Position numbers and translations under genes: made by a program. From contig CAWAKB010000004.1 in the NCBI GenBank assembly GCA_963782555.1, positions 372,001 to 436,000 on the forward strand: a DNA stretch of 64,000 bases. The letters are read 5' to 3'. This document shows positions 36,373 to 45,359 of the stretch, piece after piece. Under the pieces are notes generated by a model, which made no database searches, was not told the origin of the DNA, and saw only the letters and a program-made list of their open reading frames with translations. Source of the DNA: Hyphomicrobium_A sp963782555. GTDB lineage: Bacteria; Pseudomonadota; Alphaproteobacteria; Rhizobiales; Hyphomicrobiaceae. Every line of letters begins with the position of its first letter. The stretch's first letter is position 1.

Positions 36373-37517
36373 ACGCGCTGACCAAGGGGCGCTGGTCGGG
36401 CGCGATGTCGCGCACGGTCGCCATGTTCATCAAGGAGTTCGTGCAGCTCCGGCGCGACCGGCTGACGTTCGGCACCATGATCTTCATCCCGCTGATGCAG
36501 CTGATGCTGTTCGGCTTCGCCATCAACACCACGCCGCGCCATCTGCCCACCGCGGTCCTCACCTACGAGGAGACCGACGTGGGGCGCTCGATTCTGGCCG
36601 CGCTCAAGAATACGTCCTACTTCAAGCTCGTTAAGGTCGTGCACTCCGAGGCCGAGATGGACCACATGATGCGCTCGGGTCAGATCCTGTTCGGCGTCGA
36701 GATCCCGGCCAACTTCGAGCGCGCCGTCCGGCGCGGCGACCGCCCGGCGCTGCTGGTTGCGGCCGATGCCAGCGATCCCGTCGCCTCCGGCACGGCGCTT
36801 GGCGCGCTCCAAGGCATCGTGGGAACGGCGCTGGCGCGTGACCGCGGGCTGCCGGAGACCATCCAGTCGGTGCCGGCTTTCGAGATCCGCCAGCACCGGC
36901 GCTACAATCCTGCCGGCGTAACCAGCCTCAACATCGTGCCGGGCCTGCTCGGCGTCATCCTCACCATGACCATGCTGATCTTCACCGCGCTGTCGGTGAC
37001 GCGCGAGATCGAGCGCGGCACCATGGAAAGCCTGCTCGCCATGCCGATCGAGCCGCTGGAGGTCATGATCGGCAAGATCACGCCCTACATCGCCATCGGC
37101 TTCATTCAGGCGGTGCTGATCCTGAGTTTCGGCCGGCTCATCTTCGGGGTGCCGGTTGCGGGCAACATCTGGCTGCTGGCAGCGCTCTCGACGCTCTTCA
37201 TCGCCACCAACCTGTCGATCGGCTACACCTTCTCGACCATCGCCCAGAACCAGCTGCAGGCGATCCAGATGTCGTTCATGTTCTTTTTGCCCAACATCCT
37301 CCTGTCGGGCTTCATGTTCCCGTTTGCCGGCATGCCCGGTTGGGCGCAGGTAATCGGCCAGTTCCTCCCCCTCACCCACTACCTGCGCATCGTGCGCGGG
37401 ATCATGCTGAAGGGCGCCGACTTCTACGATCTGCGTTTCGAGGCGCTGGCGCTTCTGGGGCTGATGCTGCTCGCCATGACGCTCGCCGTGCGCCGCTTCC
37501 GCCGCACGCTCGATTAA
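36369..37517 (+). CDS. ABC-2 type permease (YbhS/YbhR-like)
   Basis: 382 residues. The ABC-2 layout is clear: one N-terminal helix (LTFGTMIFIPLMQLMLFGFA), a large periplasmic domain (about 55-185), then five helices, with the family motif region TREIERGTMESLLAMPI and a C-terminal PLTHYLRIVRGIMLKG. It overlaps the ATPase by four bases. YbhGFSR systems normally have two permeases; only one is present here, so it probably forms a homodimer. Confidence 0.92.
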   Translation: MNALTKGRWSGAMSRTVAMFIKEFVQLRRDRLTFGTMIFIPLMQLMLFGFAINTTPRHLPTAVLTYEETDVGRSILAALKNTSYFKLVKVVHSEAEMDHMMRSGQILFGVEIPANFERAVRRGDRPALLVAADASDPVASGTALGALQGIVGTALARDRGLPETIQSVPAFEIRQHRRYNPAGVTSLNIVPGLLGVILTMTMLIFTALSVTREIERGTMESLLAMPIEPLEVMIGKITPYIAIGFIQAVLILSFGRLIFGVPVAGNIWLLAALSTLFIATNLSIGYTFSTIAQNQLQAIQMSFMFFLPNILLSGFMFPFAGMPGWAQVIGQFLPLTHYLRIVRGIMLKGADFYDLRFEALALLGLMLLAMTLAVRRFRRTLD

Positions 37518-37525
37518 GGGGAGAT

Positions 37526-37942
37526 CTACTTCTGCTGAATGCTCTTGATATAGTCTACGAGGGCGTTGATGCGCGCGCGCGCGACTTCCGGCTTGCGCTT
37601 CTCGCTGAAATAAAATCCCCAGGCGAGCATGGCCGTGGACCCGTGGCCCAGCACGCCGCCGCCGTTGCGGATGACGTCTGCGACCTTGGCGGAGGGGAAC
37701 TCGTCGTCGTGCTCGACGGAAATGCGGGTCAGATCGGTGGGAGCCATCTGCAAGGCGGCAGCGAGCGGCCCGTTGCCGGTGGCATCGAGACCATGGCACA
37801 GCGCGCAGTGGCGCCGGTAGATCTCCTTGCCGCTCTCAGGTCCGGTCGCCCCCTCGTCGTCCGTCTGCGACCAGGCCGGCGCCGCCGCGGCGACAAGAAC
37901 GGCCAATCCCAGCAGCATGCGAAACCGGCTTGCCCATCGCAT
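37526..37942 (-). CDS. Exported class I cytochrome c
   Basis: 138 residues with a signal peptide (FRMLLGLAVLVAAAAPAWSQ). The heme attachment site CALCH is at 46-50 and a likely axial methionine at about 105 (HGSTAMLAWGF). It is a monoheme periplasmic electron carrier. No oxidase or dehydrogenase genes are adjacent, so the partner is unknown. It is convergent with the ABC permease, nine bases apart. Confidence 0.92.
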   Translation of the reverse strand: MRWASRFRMLLGLAVLVAAAAPAWSQTDDEGATGPESGKEIYRRHCALCHGLDATGNGPLAAALQMAPTDLTRISVEHDDEFPSAKVADVIRNGGGVLGHGSTAMLAWGFYFSEKRKPEVARARINALVDYIKSIQQK

Positions 37943-38068
37943 CGTGCGCTCCTCTCCTGCCCCAATTTATTGCCGCATGGCACGGCACGTGCGGCATAAT
38001 GTTCGTGTCCGGCGCCGTGGACAACCTCGATCGACATCAATACCTACCGACAACCGGCACCGGCGAGT

Positions 38069-39280
38069 ATGATCGCCACAAATCGACCGCGGAGCCAACG
38101 TGCAAGCGATCAACCGACCGGCATCCCTCTCGAGCTGGAGGGCCCCTTGAGCGCCAAGCCTACACTCTATGCCACCGCCGGCACTCCCGAACTCGAGCTG
38201 GCGGCCGCCGGCGCGTGGACAGCTTCGCACGCCAATGAGCTCGAGGCGCTGATCGACGATGCCGCAGCCGATCTCGGCCACGGGGCGGCATCGATCGACA
38301 TGCACAAGGTGGAAGCGTTCGACACCTACGGCGCCTGGCTTCTCGAACGACTCGTGCGCGAGCGCAAGGCCCGCGGCGGCGACACCACGATCGTCGCCCT
38401 GCCCGAGCACTATCGCGACCTCATTACAGCAATGCATGGCGCGAGTCTCGAGCGGCCGCCCGCGCCCGTACGCGAGAACTCGCTGATCGCGGCCGTGGAG
38501 AAAGTGGGCAAGGCGACGGTCGACGTCGGCAACGATCTCCTGGTGATCGCCAACATGCTGGGCGCGATCGGGGCGGCGACGGCCCGCGTCATCGTGCGGC
38601 CGCGGACCTTCCGCCTCACATCCGCCGTGCACCAGCTCGACCGCGTGGGGCTGCAGGCGGTGCCCATCATCCTGCTCATCACCTTCCTCATCGGCGGCAT
38701 CATCGCCCAGCAGGGCTTCTTTCATTTCCGCAAGTTCGGCGCCGAGACCTACGTCGTCGACATGCTGGGCATCCTCATCTTGCGCGAGATCGGCGTGCTG
38801 ATCGTGTCGATCATGGTGGCGGGCCGTTCGGGCAGCTCCTATACGGCCGAGCTCGGCTCCATGAAGATGCGCGAGGAGATCGACGCGCTGCGCACCATGG
38901 GCCTCGACCCGATAGAGGTGCTCGTGCTCCCGCGCGTGATCGCGCTCATTCTGGCGCTCACCATGCTGACGTTCCTCGGCTCCATGGCGGCGCTCTTCGG
39001 CGGCGGGCTGGTGGCCTGGTTCTACGGCGGCATGAGCCCCGACATCTTCATCGCACGCCTCAAGGAGGCGATCTCGATCACCCAATTCAAGGTGGGCATG
39101 ATCAAGGCGCCGTTCATGGCGCTGGTGATTGGCGTGGTTGCGTGCGCGCAAGGGTTCGCCGTGAAGGGCAGCGCGGAGTCGCTCGGGCTGCAGACGACCG
39201 CCTCGGTGGTGAAGTCCATCTTCCTGGTCATCGTCCTCGACGGCCTCTTCGCAGTGTTCTTCGCGTCGATCGACATGTGA
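38069..39280 (+). CDS. mlaE: MlaE-family lipid ABC transporter permease with N-terminal STAS domain
   Basis: 403 residues. Residues about 40-125 look like a STAS/MlaB-type domain (LELAAAGAWTASHANELEAL, ASIDMHKVEAFDTYGAWLLE). The permease then has the MlaE signature block: AVPIILLITFLIGGIIAQQG, LREIGVLIVSIMVAGRSGSS, YTAELGSMKMREEIDALRTM and GLDPIEVLVLPRVIA. The fusion of MlaB and MlaE functions is common in alphaproteobacteria. It moves phospholipids between the membranes together with the ATPase and MCE protein that follow. The ATG at 38069 is used; starts nearer 38147 are possible. Confidence 0.92.
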   Translation: MIATNRPRSQRASDQPTGIPLELEGPLSAKPTLYATAGTPELELAAAGAWTASHANELEALIDDAAADLGHGAASIDMHKVEAFDTYGAWLLERLVRERKARGGDTTIVALPEHYRDLITAMHGASLERPPAPVRENSLIAAVEKVGKATVDVGNDLLVIANMLGAIGAATARVIVRPRTFRLTSAVHQLDRVGLQAVPIILLITFLIGGIIAQQGFFHFRKFGAETYVVDMLGILILREIGVLIVSIMVAGRSGSSYTAELGSMKMREEIDALRTMGLDPIEVLVLPRVIALILALTMLTFLGSMAALFGGGLVAWFYGGMSPDIFIARLKEAISITQFKVGMIKAPFMALVIGVVACAQGFAVKGSAESLGLQTTASVVKSIFLVIVLDGLFAVFFASIDM

Positions 39281-39284
39281 GCCG

Positions 39285-40068
39285 ATGACCGAGCAAACTG
39301 CCATCCGCGTGCGCAACCTCGTCGTCGGCTTCGGCGAGAGGACCGTGCTCGACCGCGTCTCGATCGAGGTGAAGCGCGGCGAGATCTTCGGCTTCGTCGG
39401 CGGCTCGGGCAGCGGCAAGTCGGTGCTCTTGCGCACCATCATCGGCCTGATCCCGGCGCGCGCGGGCTTGATCGAGGTCCTGGGCACCGATCTCACCCAC
39501 GCCGAGGACGAGCAGCGGCGTCTAGTCGAGCGCCGCTGGGGCGTCCTGTTCCAGCAGGGCGCGCTGTTCTCTTCGCTCACGGTGCTGCAGAACGTGCAGT
39601 TTCCCATGCGCGAGTACTTGCACCTGTCCAAGCGGCTGATGCGGGAGATGGCGGAAGCCAAGCTCGACATGGTGGGATTGCAGCCCGGGCGACTGGAACA
39701 AGCTTCCCTCCGAGCTGTCGGGCGGCATGATCAAGCGCGTGGCCCTGGCGCGCGCGTTGGCGCTCGACCCAGAGCTCGTGTTCCTCGACGAGCCGACTTC
39801 GGGGCTCGATCCCATCTCGGCCGGAGATTTCGACGAGCTGATCCGCACCCTGCAGCGGACGCTCGAGCTCACCGTCTTCATGATCACCCACGACCTGGAA
39901 AGCCTCTACACCGTGTGCGACCGCATCGGCGTGCTGGCGGACGGCAAGGTCGTCGCATCGGGCTCCATCGCGGCGATGCTCGCTTCAGAGCATCCCTGGG
40001 TGCGGGCCTATTTCAAGGGCAAGCGCGCGGACGTGCTCGCGCGCCGGCTCGGACAACCGCAAGCTTAA
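39285..40068 (+). CDS. mlaF: MlaF-type ATPase of the lipid transporter, single-base frameshift
   Basis: 260 residues if one base is ignored. The first frame carries Walker A GGSGSGKS, GLIPARAGLIEVLG and the Q-loop LFQQGALFSSLTV. At CCCGGGCGACTGG the frame is lost. Dropping one G (39687-39689) restores LQPGDWNKLPSELSGGMIKR, which includes the ABC signature. The rest lies in the second frame: LVFLDEPTSGLDP (Walker B) and ITHDLESLYTVCDR (H-loop). All parts of an ABC ATPase are otherwise intact and the flanking operon genes are whole, so a sequencing error is more likely than a true pseudogene. Confidence 0.93.
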
Positions 40069-40077
40069 GGAACGGCG

Positions 40078-41316
40078 ATGGAAACCCGGGCGCGCTATCT
40101 GGCAATAGGGCTCTTCACGCTCACGGTGATCGCCGCGGGATTTGCCTTCGTCTACTGGCTCTATAGCAGCGGAGGCTTTCGCCAGCAGGCGGTCTACCAG
40201 ATCCGCTTCGAAAGTCCGGTGTCCGGGCTCCTGGTCGGCTCGGCGGTCCTCTTCAACGGCATCCGCGTGGGCGAGGTCACCGATCTCGGCCTCACGCCGG
40301 ACAACCCCAAGGAGGTGATGGCCACCGTCGCCATCGACCCGTCGACGCCGGTGCGCGCCGACACCGAGGTCGGCATGGACTTCCAGGGTCTGACCGGCGC
40401 GCCTGTGATCCTCTTGACCGGAGGCAATGCCAGCGCCCCCGGGGTCGGGGCCAAGGACGGCACCGTGCCGACGCTCGTCGCCGCGCCCGACACGGGCGAG
40501 AGCATGACGCAGGCCGCGCGGACCACGCTGAAGAAGCTCGACACCATCCTTGCCGACAACGCCGACCCGCTGCACAGCGTCATCGAGAATTTCAAGAAAT
40601 TCTCCGACGCGCTGGCCCGCAACTCCGACAAGGTCGACAGCGTCGTGGCAGGGCTCGAGCGCATGACGGGCGGTGCCGCCGCAAGCGGGAAACTGCCGAT
40701 CTACTCGCTCACGGCGCTGCGCAACTTTCCCCCGCTCGGCAAGCCCCAGCGCGGCCAGGTCGCGATCCCCGAGCCCTCGGCGCTCATGTCGCTCAGCTCC
40801 GACAAGATCCTCATTGAGCGTGACGGCAGCGTAGGCGCCTCGATCGAGAACGCGCAGTGGAGCGACAACCTCCCCGTGCTCTTCCAGGCGAAGCTGGTCG
40901 AGAGCTTCGAGAACTCGGGCTACTTCCAGGCCGTGGGACGCCCGGTCGATGGCTTCGAGGCCGACGATCAGGTGCTTACCGACCTGCGCACGTTCCGCGT
41001 CGTGACCAAGCCGGCGCCGGCGGCGGTCGTCGCCTTCTCGGCCAAGATCCTGACAGGCGGGCGCATGAAGGCAACGCGCGTGTTCGAGGCCTCCTTGCCG
41101 ATCACGGCAATCGACGGGGCGGCAGCGGCGGCCGGGCTCAACCAGGCCTTCGACAAGACCGTCAGGGAGCTCGTCACGTGGGCCGCCGACAACATCAGCG
41201 TCCCGGCATCACCGGCGCCGGCCGATACCTCCGAGGCACCGGATACTGAGCCTGCCCCGCCGGCCGACACTCCCAGCACGACTGACACGCCCGATACCCC
41301 GGGCGCGGCGCCATAA
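40078..41316 (+). CDS. mlaD: MCE protein fused to an ABC-type auxiliary (PqiC/DUF330) domain
   Basis: 412 residues. One membrane anchor (LAIGLFTLTVIAAGFAFVYW) is followed by a single MCE domain (about 40-118; SPVSGLLVGSAVLFNGIRVG, EVGMDFQGLTGAPVILLTGG) and a helical stalk. Residues about 200-375 match the ABC-transport auxiliary lipoprotein fold: RGQVAIPEPSALMSLSSDKI, ENAQWSDNLPVLFQAKLVES, FENSGYFQAVGRP and LTDLRTFRVV. A Pro/Thr/Asp-rich tail closes the protein. In many bacteria the MCE subunit and auxiliary lipoprotein are separate; here they are one chain that would bridge towards the outer membrane. Ten bases separate it from mlaF. Confidence 0.9.
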   Translation: METRARYLAIGLFTLTVIAAGFAFVYWLYSSGGFRQQAVYQIRFESPVSGLLVGSAVLFNGIRVGEVTDLGLTPDNPKEVMATVAIDPSTPVRADTEVGMDFQGLTGAPVILLTGGNASAPGVGAKDGTVPTLVAAPDTGESMTQAARTTLKKLDTILADNADPLHSVIENFKKFSDALARNSDKVDSVVAGLERMTGGAAASGKLPIYSLTALRNFPPLGKPQRGQVAIPEPSALMSLSSDKILIERDGSVGASIENAQWSDNLPVLFQAKLVESFENSGYFQAVGRPVDGFEADDQVLTDLRTFRVVTKPAPAAVVAFSAKILTGGRMKATRVFEASLPITAIDGAAAAAGLNQAFDKTVRELVTWAADNISVPASPAPADTSEAPDTEPAPPADTPSTTDTPDTPGAAP

Positions 41317-41399
41317 CCGCTCAAATACGGATTGCCCAGCCCTGCAGGGTTGGCCGCCGTCGTGGGCCATCCGGTCCTTCACCGAAAGGCACAGACGGA

Positions 41400-41428
41400 G
41401 CCGGCGGCCCCACGCGAGGACCGCCGGC
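41400..41428. terminator. Hairpin between convergent mlaD and oxoamine synthase genes
   Basis: GCCGGCGG and CCGCCGGC form an 8-bp stem around a 13-base loop, 84 bases after mlaD and 25 bases before the stop of the convergent gene. It may act in both directions. Confidence 0.5.
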
Positions 41429-41452
41429 GATGGTCTCTTCCCTGCGAGGTGC

Positions 41453-42709
41453 TCAGCAGCCCTTGAGCTCCTCCTTGGCGATGTCGAGCGCGCGACCGAT
41501 CTCTTCCGCCGTGTGCTCCGAGGTCAGGAAGAACCGCAGCCGCGCCGCGTTCACCGGCACGCCCGGTGACATGATGAGCGAGGTGTTGACGCCGCGCTCG
41601 AACAGGAGCGTGACGGCCTTCGCCGCGCGCGTCGTTCCTCCGACCATGATCGGCAGCATGCCGATGCCGATGGCGCGGCCGGTGTCGAGCCCACGCGCCT
41701 TCGCCTCGGCGAGGAACAACGCCCCGTTCTTGTGCAGGCGCTTAACGCGCTCGGGCTCGCGCTTGATGACGCGCAGCGCCGCCAGCGCAGAGGCCGTCAT
41801 CGACGGCGGCAAACCGACCGAGAAGACAAAGCCGGGGGCGGCATAGCGCAGAGTATCGATCAGCTCCTGGTTGCCGGCGATGTAGCCGCCGCAGGAGGCA
41901 TAAGCCTTGCTGAGCGTGCCCATCCAGATGTCGACTTTCGAGCCGGGAACGCCGCAGTGCTCGGCAAGGCCGCTGCCCGTTGCACCCAGCACGCCGCAGC
42001 CGTGCGCATCATCGACCATCAGCCAGGCGCCGTAGCGCTCTTTGAGCTCGACGACGCGGGCAAGATCGGGAATGTCGCCCTCGGTCGAGTACAGGCCCTC
42101 GATGACGATCAGAACGTTGCGGTACTTGGCGCGCTCCTCGCGCAGTATGGTCTCGAGCGCATCGAGGTCGTTGTGGCGGAAGGTGCGGGTCTTGGCGCCC
42201 GACAGGCGCATGCCCACCACGGCGCTGTTGTGCACGAACTCGTCGTGAACGATGAGGTCGTCCTTGGTCATCAGCGTGCCAATGGTGGAGACGTTGGCGG
42301 CGTGCCCGCTGACGAAAACGAGCGCGGCCTCGACCCCGATCGTCTCGGAGATCTCCTGCTCGAGCGCGCGGTGCAAGGGGGTATCGCCCGACACCATGCG
42401 GCTCGCCGAGACGGAGGTGCCGTAGCGGTCGATGGCGCCCTTGGTGGCCGCGATCAGATCGGCATGTTGACTGAGCCCCAAGTAGTCGCACCAGGCAAAG
42501 TTGAGGCAGGGCTTGCCGTCGATCAGCGTCATGCGCCCCTGCGGCCCCTCGGTAGAGCGGAAGAAGGGGTTCTCGATGCCGAGCAGCGTCCCGAGCCTCT
42601 CGTGGTACTTGATCGACTTGTGGGCAGAGAGCGTCGAGAACGGGTTGGCGGTGTGGACGCCTTCGATCCTCGCGCGCAGCTTGTTGAGCGTTTGCGGAAT
42701 GAAATTCAT
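41453..42709 (-). CDS. Alpha-oxoamine synthase family PLP enzyme
   Basis: 418 residues; ATG at 42709 with GGAGGGAAG upstream. Fold type I PLP enzyme of the family that includes 5-aminolevulinate synthase, KBL, BioF and serine palmitoyltransferase, which condense an amino acid with an acyl thioester and release CO2. Motifs: NFAWCDYLGLSQH, GTSVSASRMVSGDTPLHRAL, MVDDAHGCGVLG (PLP-contacting Asp and His) and the lysine site GTLSKAYASCGGYIAG. An N-terminal 60-residue stretch (LNKLRARIEGVHTANPFSTL) is longer than in BioF. No ACP, sphingolipid or heme genes are nearby, so the product is unknown. A 75-residue peptide gene lies 47 bases upstream in the same direction. Confidence 0.9.
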   Translation of the reverse strand: MNFIPQTLNKLRARIEGVHTANPFSTLSAHKSIKYHERLGTLLGIENPFFRSTEGPQGRMTLIDGKPCLNFAWCDYLGLSQHADLIAATKGAIDRYGTSVSASRMVSGDTPLHRALEQEISETIGVEAALVFVSGHAANVSTIGTLMTKDDLIVHDEFVHNSAVVGMRLSGAKTRTFRHNDLDALETILREERAKYRNVLIVIEGLYSTEGDIPDLARVVELKERYGAWLMVDDAHGCGVLGATGSGLAEHCGVPGSKVDIWMGTLSKAYASCGGYIAGNQELIDTLRYAAPGFVFSVGLPPSMTASALAALRVIKREPERVKRLHKNGALFLAEAKARGLDTGRAIGIGMLPIMVGGTTRAAKAVTLLFERGVNTSLIMSPGVPVNAARLRFFLTSEHTAEEIGRALDIAKEELKGC

Positions 42710-42756
42710 GACACTTCCCTCCGGTTGGAGCACGGCTTACGGCCGCGCCGAATGAT

Positions 42757-42984
42757 TCAGTCGCTGGCGTAGACGCCGAGATGGATGTCGAAGCCGCCTG
42801 TGTCCTCGTCGGCGTGCGGGTCCCAGGCATCGTCCTCGCGGCCTACGGCTTTGAGGACCGCGGCGGGGCCGCCCAGCGCGTGAAGCTCGGCGCCGGAACG
42901 ACGCTCGCGCGAGGGTCCGTTGAACGGCTCGATGGGGGCAAGCTGCGGCTCGCGGATGAGAGGCAGAGCAGATAGCGTTTTCAT
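42757..42984 (-). CDS. 75-residue acidic peptide encoded upstream of the oxoamine synthase
   Basis: The ATG at 42984 follows GGAGACGTGTG. The peptide has a short N-terminus (KTLSALPLIREPQLAPIEPF), a basic patch (SRERRSG), then GAELHALGGPAAVLKAVG and an acidic, aromatic C-terminal half (REDDAWDPHADEDTGGFDIH, LGVYASD). I do not recognise a family, and it has no signal peptide, helix-forming stretch or cysteines. Its position and direction suggest an operon with the oxoamine synthase. Confidence 0.6.
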   Translation of the reverse strand: MKTLSALPLIREPQLAPIEPFNGPSRERRSGAELHALGGPAAVLKAVGREDDAWDPHADEDTGGFDIHLGVYASD

Positions 42985-43289
42985 CACACGTCTCCTTACT
43001 GGAACGCGCTTTGCGGCCTGTGCCGCGGCGGAAAGACGTGTAGGAGATGAGGGACCGGTGCGCTGTTTCGGGGGGAACAACGGGCGCGGGCCCGAACGCG
43101 CGGCAGCGACCGCCGCAGCGAACTGGTTAATGCAGCAAGCGGTGCTGCAGCCTTCCAGCAACACGGGATCTCAGAGAAACGAATGCCGGTGTCGCTCGCG
43201 GCGCCAAGCCGGTAAGAAAAAGATCGGCGCCGGCAATACGATCCGTGCGCAGGAGAATTTCCGACCGGACGGCCCTTGGGTTTGAGCGT
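42985..43289. other. Divergent intergenic region
   Basis: 305 bases between the small peptide gene (minus) and the GT-C-like gene (plus). It should hold promoters for both. I cannot see well-formed -35/-10 pairs, repeats or hairpins. Confidence 0.4.
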
Positions 43290-45359
43290 ATGCGCCGTTA
43301 TTTGCCGAAGTCGATCGCCGCCGCAGACACGGGCACGATCGCTCTCTTCGCGCTTCTGTTCGGTGCCGCCGCGTTCCGGCTTTTCCTCGCCGTCGATTTG
43401 CCGATCTGGTTGCGCCACACGCGGGTGGAGGAGGACGGGCTGTTCCTGCGGCTCGCCGCGAGCCTGGTGTCAGGCCACTGGCTCGGGCCCTACGATCAGC
43501 TTACGCTGATGCGGGGGCCGGGCTATCCGGCCTTTCTGGGGCTGAGCTCACTCTCCGGATTGCCGATCTCCGTCACGCACGCCCTCTTTCAGATTACGGC
43601 GGTAGCCGTCGCAGCGTGGGCTGTGCATCGGCTGACAGCCTCGCGCGCCGTCGCTGCCGTGACGTTTCTCGTGCTCGTCCTCGACCCCATCGGCTTTCTG
43701 CCGGAGGTCAAGCGCATCATCGCGGAGCAGATTTACTGGGGGCAGGTCCTGCTCGTCTTCTCGCTTGCCGCCGTGCTGCTCTATGCGCCGCCGCGCGACA
43801 GAGCCAAGGCGATGGCCCTCGGCGGCCTCCTCGGACTCGTTCTCGCATGGACGTGGGTGACGCGCGCGGATGGTGCCTGGCTGCTCCCGGGGCTCGTGCT
43901 GCTGGCCGCAGGCGCGGGTCTGATGCATCGCCGGCACAGGGCAGAGCTCAACGCGCTTGCCCGCGACGTCGCTAGGGCCGGCGCAGCGTTCCTCGCCGTC
44001 ATTGCGCTCGTCATGGGCGCCAATCGCATCGCCTACGGGACCTTTGCCGTTTTCGACTCCAAGGAGCCAAACTTCACGGCGGCACTCGACGCTCTCGAGG
44101 ATGTGGAGGCGGGGCCCGTCGTCGCCTACGTGCCTGTCCCTGCAGCCGCGCGCGCAAAGGTGGCCGAGGTCAGCGCCGCTTTCCGGCCAATCGAGGCTTC
44201 GCTCCGCGACAAGGCGCTGCTGCTCGCCTGGGGCGACCCTGGCTGCAAGATCTATCCAAAAACCTGCGGCGACTATGCCGGCGGCTGGCTCGTGTGGGCG
44301 CTGCGCGATGCAGCTGGCCGCAACGCTCTCTTCAAGAGCCCGCACTCGGCAGCGCAGGCTTTCGCAACCATCGCCAACGATGTCGAGGCCGCCTGCGCCG
44401 ACGGTCGGCTCACTTGCCGGCGACGCTGGCCGCGCAACATGCCGACGGTGACAGAGGAGCAATGGCAATCCTTGCCCAGCGCGATGGAGGCGGTCGGCCG
44501 CAAGGTCGTGCTTCTCAGCATCGGTGACGCGAAAGCCGTGCCGCCAACGCTCGAGCACTTCGGCCCTCGGGACTTCGAACGGGACTTGGCCCTGCTCAAT
44601 CATCCGTTCGTGAGCCGGTCCGGCAAGCAGGGTCTGCAGACAACACTCTACGGCTGGTACTACGACATCCAATCGGCGCGCTGGCCCGGCTTCGCCGTGT
44701 TCGATCAAGGCGGTAATAAGGTGCCTATCACCCTGTCACGCCGCCAAAGTCCAGATCTCCAGGCCTACTTCAAGACCGACCAGCCGGCCTGGAACCGGTT
44801 TGCGCTGACCTACCGATGCCCGGACAATTGCACGATTGCGGCGCTCGCGTTCAAGCACCCGCCGCTGCGCTTGCCCATCGCGCCCGAGCGCATCCTTTCG
44901 ACCTCGGCACACGACGCGACGCTCAAGGTGGACATCGTGAGCTACGACTGGGATGCCAGCGCCAAGCTCCGGCCGGCCCAGAAGCTCGCCGCCGGCGCCC
45001 GCTCAGTGCTTGCGAACATCTATGGCGCCCTCGGACCGCTGCTGCTTCTTGCCGGCCTGATCGCGCTGATCGCAGCGGTTGACGGCGCCATCGCAGCGCG
45101 CACCCTCAATCCCTTGCCGCTCATCGTTGCGGCAGCCTGGCTGCTGGTCGGAACGCAAATCATCGGTGTGGCGCTCATCGACATCAGCGAATTCCCGGCG
45201 GCGACGGCGCAATACGCCGCCCCGGCGGCCTACCTCGCCGTGCTGGCGACCTGTCTGTCGTTTGGCGCCGTCGTCGTGCAGGCACGCCAGCTCAATCAGG
45301 GCTCCGGGGGTTCAAGTGAATGCCTTCGGGCAGCAGGCACCAGCAAGCACGCTGACTAG
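43290..45359 (+). CDS. Multi-helix membrane protein, GT-C glycosyltransferase-like
   Basis: 689 residues from the ATG at 43290 (a GTG at 43245 is in frame). About eight N-terminal helices, a long extracytoplasmic region (about 270-600) with cysteines (DPGCKIYPKTCGDYAG, YRCPDNCTIA), then three C-terminal helices (GPLLLLAGLIALIAAVDG and two more). The early loop VEEDGLFLRLAASLVSGHWL followed by RGPGYPAFLGL resembles the acidic loop of GT-C enzymes, which use lipid-linked sugars, but no full motif confirms it. The 3' end overlaps modC by four bases on the other strand. Confidence 0.75.
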   Translation: MRRYLPKSIAAADTGTIALFALLFGAAAFRLFLAVDLPIWLRHTRVEEDGLFLRLAASLVSGHWLGPYDQLTLMRGPGYPAFLGLSSLSGLPISVTHALFQITAVAVAAWAVHRLTASRAVAAVTFLVLVLDPIGFLPEVKRIIAEQIYWGQVLLVFSLAAVLLYAPPRDRAKAMALGGLLGLVLAWTWVTRADGAWLLPGLVLLAAGAGLMHRRHRAELNALARDVARAGAAFLAVIALVMGANRIAYGTFAVFDSKEPNFTAALDALEDVEAGPVVAYVPVPAAARAKVAEVSAAFRPIEASLRDKALLLAWGDPGCKIYPKTCGDYAGGWLVWALRDAAGRNALFKSPHSAAQAFATIANDVEAACADGRLTCRRRWPRNMPTVTEEQWQSLPSAMEAVGRKVVLLSIGDAKAVPPTLEHFGPRDFERDLALLNHPFVSRSGKQGLQTTLYGWYYDIQSARWPGFAVFDQGGNKVPITLSRRQSPDLQAYFKTDQPAWNRFALTYRCPDNCTIAALAFKHPPLRLPIAPERILSTSAHDATLKVDIVSYDWDASAKLRPAQKLAAGARSVLANIYGALGPLLLLAGLIALIAAVDGAIAARTLNPLPLIVAAAWLLVGTQIIGVALIDISEFPAATAQYAAPAAYLAVLATCLSFGAVVVQARQLNQGSGGSSECLRAAGTSKHAD

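Noticed and set aside
36363..37799. Long open frame on the minus strand opposite the ABC permease and cytochrome c
   Set aside because: It is His/Asp/Arg-rich shadow sequence opposite well-recognised genes. Similar long antisense frames lie opposite the carboxylesterase (1680-3383), uvrB (4363-5952), the mutase (26459-27985) and mlaE (37967-39670), as expected at high GC.
42757..42984. 75-residue peptide as a RiPP precursor
   Set aside because: No cysteine-rich core, leader-core boundary, modifying enzyme (YcaO, LanM, radical SAM) or exporter is nearby, so only a small partner protein of the oxoamine synthase is proposed.
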